This document shows, one piece after another, positions 63,595-64,000 of a DNA stretch of 64,000 nt. A model generated the notes under the pieces. The model saw only the letters and a program-made list of their open reading frames with translations, ran no database searches and was not told the DNA's origin. A program made the translations under genes and the position numbers. The DNA comes from an uncultured Tenacibaculum sp. (GTDB taxonomy: Bacteria; Bacteroidota; Bacteroidia; Flavobacteriales; Flavobacteriaceae), in the NCBI RefSeq assembly GCF_947504135.1, contig NZ_CANNGG010000003.1:186001-250000 (forward strand), written 5' to 3'. Position 1 is the first letter of the stretch; every line of letters begins with the position of its first letter.

Positions 63595-63656
63595 GATTTG
63601 AATCAATGAAAATAGATAGTGTAAAAAAGACATTTGCATAACTAAAAAATTATACA

Positions 63657-64000
63657 ATGTTACACATACATCAAATAAGAAATGCCACTATAATTATTGA
63701 GACCGAAAAAGAGGTTATACTTGTAGATCCTATGTTAGGTAACCAAGGAATTATGCCTCCGTTTACACTATTTAGACATAAAACTAGAAAAAACCCAACT
63801 GTTCCACTTCCAAAAAGTGCTCATTCACTACTTAATAAAGTAACTCATTGTTTAATTACTCATCAACACCCAGATCATTTAGATAATGCTGGCGTGCAAT
63901 TTCTAATTAAAAATAATATTCCTGTTACCTGTAGTGTAAAAGATGAAAAGGCTTTTAAAAAACGAGGATTAAACATTGTACAAAGTTTAAAATATTGGGA
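63657..64000 (+). CDS. MBL-fold hydrolase, N-terminal part (runs off the window)
   Basis: At least 114 codons from the ATG at 63657. The metal motif is HQHPDHLD near residue 72, preceded by VILVDPMLGNQ, as in UlaG/RomA-like metal-dependent hydrolases. The C-terminus lies beyond the window. No signal peptide. The upstream regulator gene is broken, so it has probably lost that control. Confidence 0.8.
   Translation, partial: MLHIHQIRNATIIIETEKEVILVDPMLGNQGIMPPFTLFRHKTRKNPTVPLPKSAHSLLNKVTHCLITHQHPDHLDNAGVQFLIKNNIPVTCSVKDEKAFKKRGLNIVQSLKYW

Overview
This is a chromosome segment from a low-GC member of the Bacteroidetes, almost certainly family Flavobacteriaceae. The evidence is the gyrA, clpC and hutH protein sequences, promoters of the TTTG-N19-TAnnTTTG type with no Shine-Dalgarno sites, TPR histidine kinases, and Bacteroidetes-only families such as DUF3871. 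A marine genus close to Tenacibaculum is plausible but not proven.

Left region (1-15.2 kb). After an MBL-fold hydrolase and a Crp/Fnr pseudogene with three in-frame stops comes a block of envelope genes in several operons. Four intergenic regions carry the same 16-bp palindrome, TCCCTG-N4-CAGGGA or a close variant. In every case exactly 22 bases separate it from a TAnnTTTG -7 box, and the usual -33 TTTG box is absent. One palindrome lies between divergent genes and fits this geometry on both strands, so at least five promoters share it. They drive an operon with a SUKH-like protein and small membrane proteins, a four-gene membrane/lipoprotein operon, an operon with an unmistakable short homologue of IgaA (YrfF, the brake of the enterobacterial Rcs phosphorelay), a single secreted protein, and an operon that runs into a TPR sensor kinase and a LuxR-type response regulator. 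I read this as a self-contained, self-regulated envelope-stress regulon with an IgaA-type brake. It is the strongest candidate in the window for an undescribed system.

Scar (15.2-16.4 kb). A broken IS256-type transposase abuts the first ~60 codons of an older tyrosine integrase. Next come an inverted repeat and the terminator that once followed tRNA-Arg.

Integrated island (16,399-40,534; 24.1 kb). A 28-bp exact direct repeat of the tRNA-Arg 3' end bounds it, and its integrase sits next to the intact tRNA. The left third holds phage-like replication and recombination genes: an SF3 primase-helicase, a Sak4-like RecA-fold ATPase, DUF3871 and a GIY-YIG endonuclease. There are no virion or conjugation genes. 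The rest is a nine-gene, one-strand defence operon: type III Mod, dynamin-like GTPase, membrane partner, HerA-type ATPase, LHH (HNH/EndoVII) nuclease, SUKH immunity protein, type III Res, PLD/SNF2 helicase and DUF4391. A toxin-immunity pair inside such an operon is unusual.

Right region (40.5-64 kb). This is mostly ordinary core genome: three tRNAs (Arg, Pro, Ser), a 7TM-HD phosphohydrolase, thiolase, NlpC/P60 peptidase, a TPR protein, gyrA, clpC, an internally deleted methyltransferase, a DUF2975/HTH pair followed by an attC-like folded element, hutH, a TlpA-like lipoprotein, AIM24 and DUF4442 proteins, a DUF4870-PadR-PspC operon, a DUF4440 protein and a CPA1 antiporter. The window ends with a second broken Crp/Fnr gene and the start of another MBL-fold gene.
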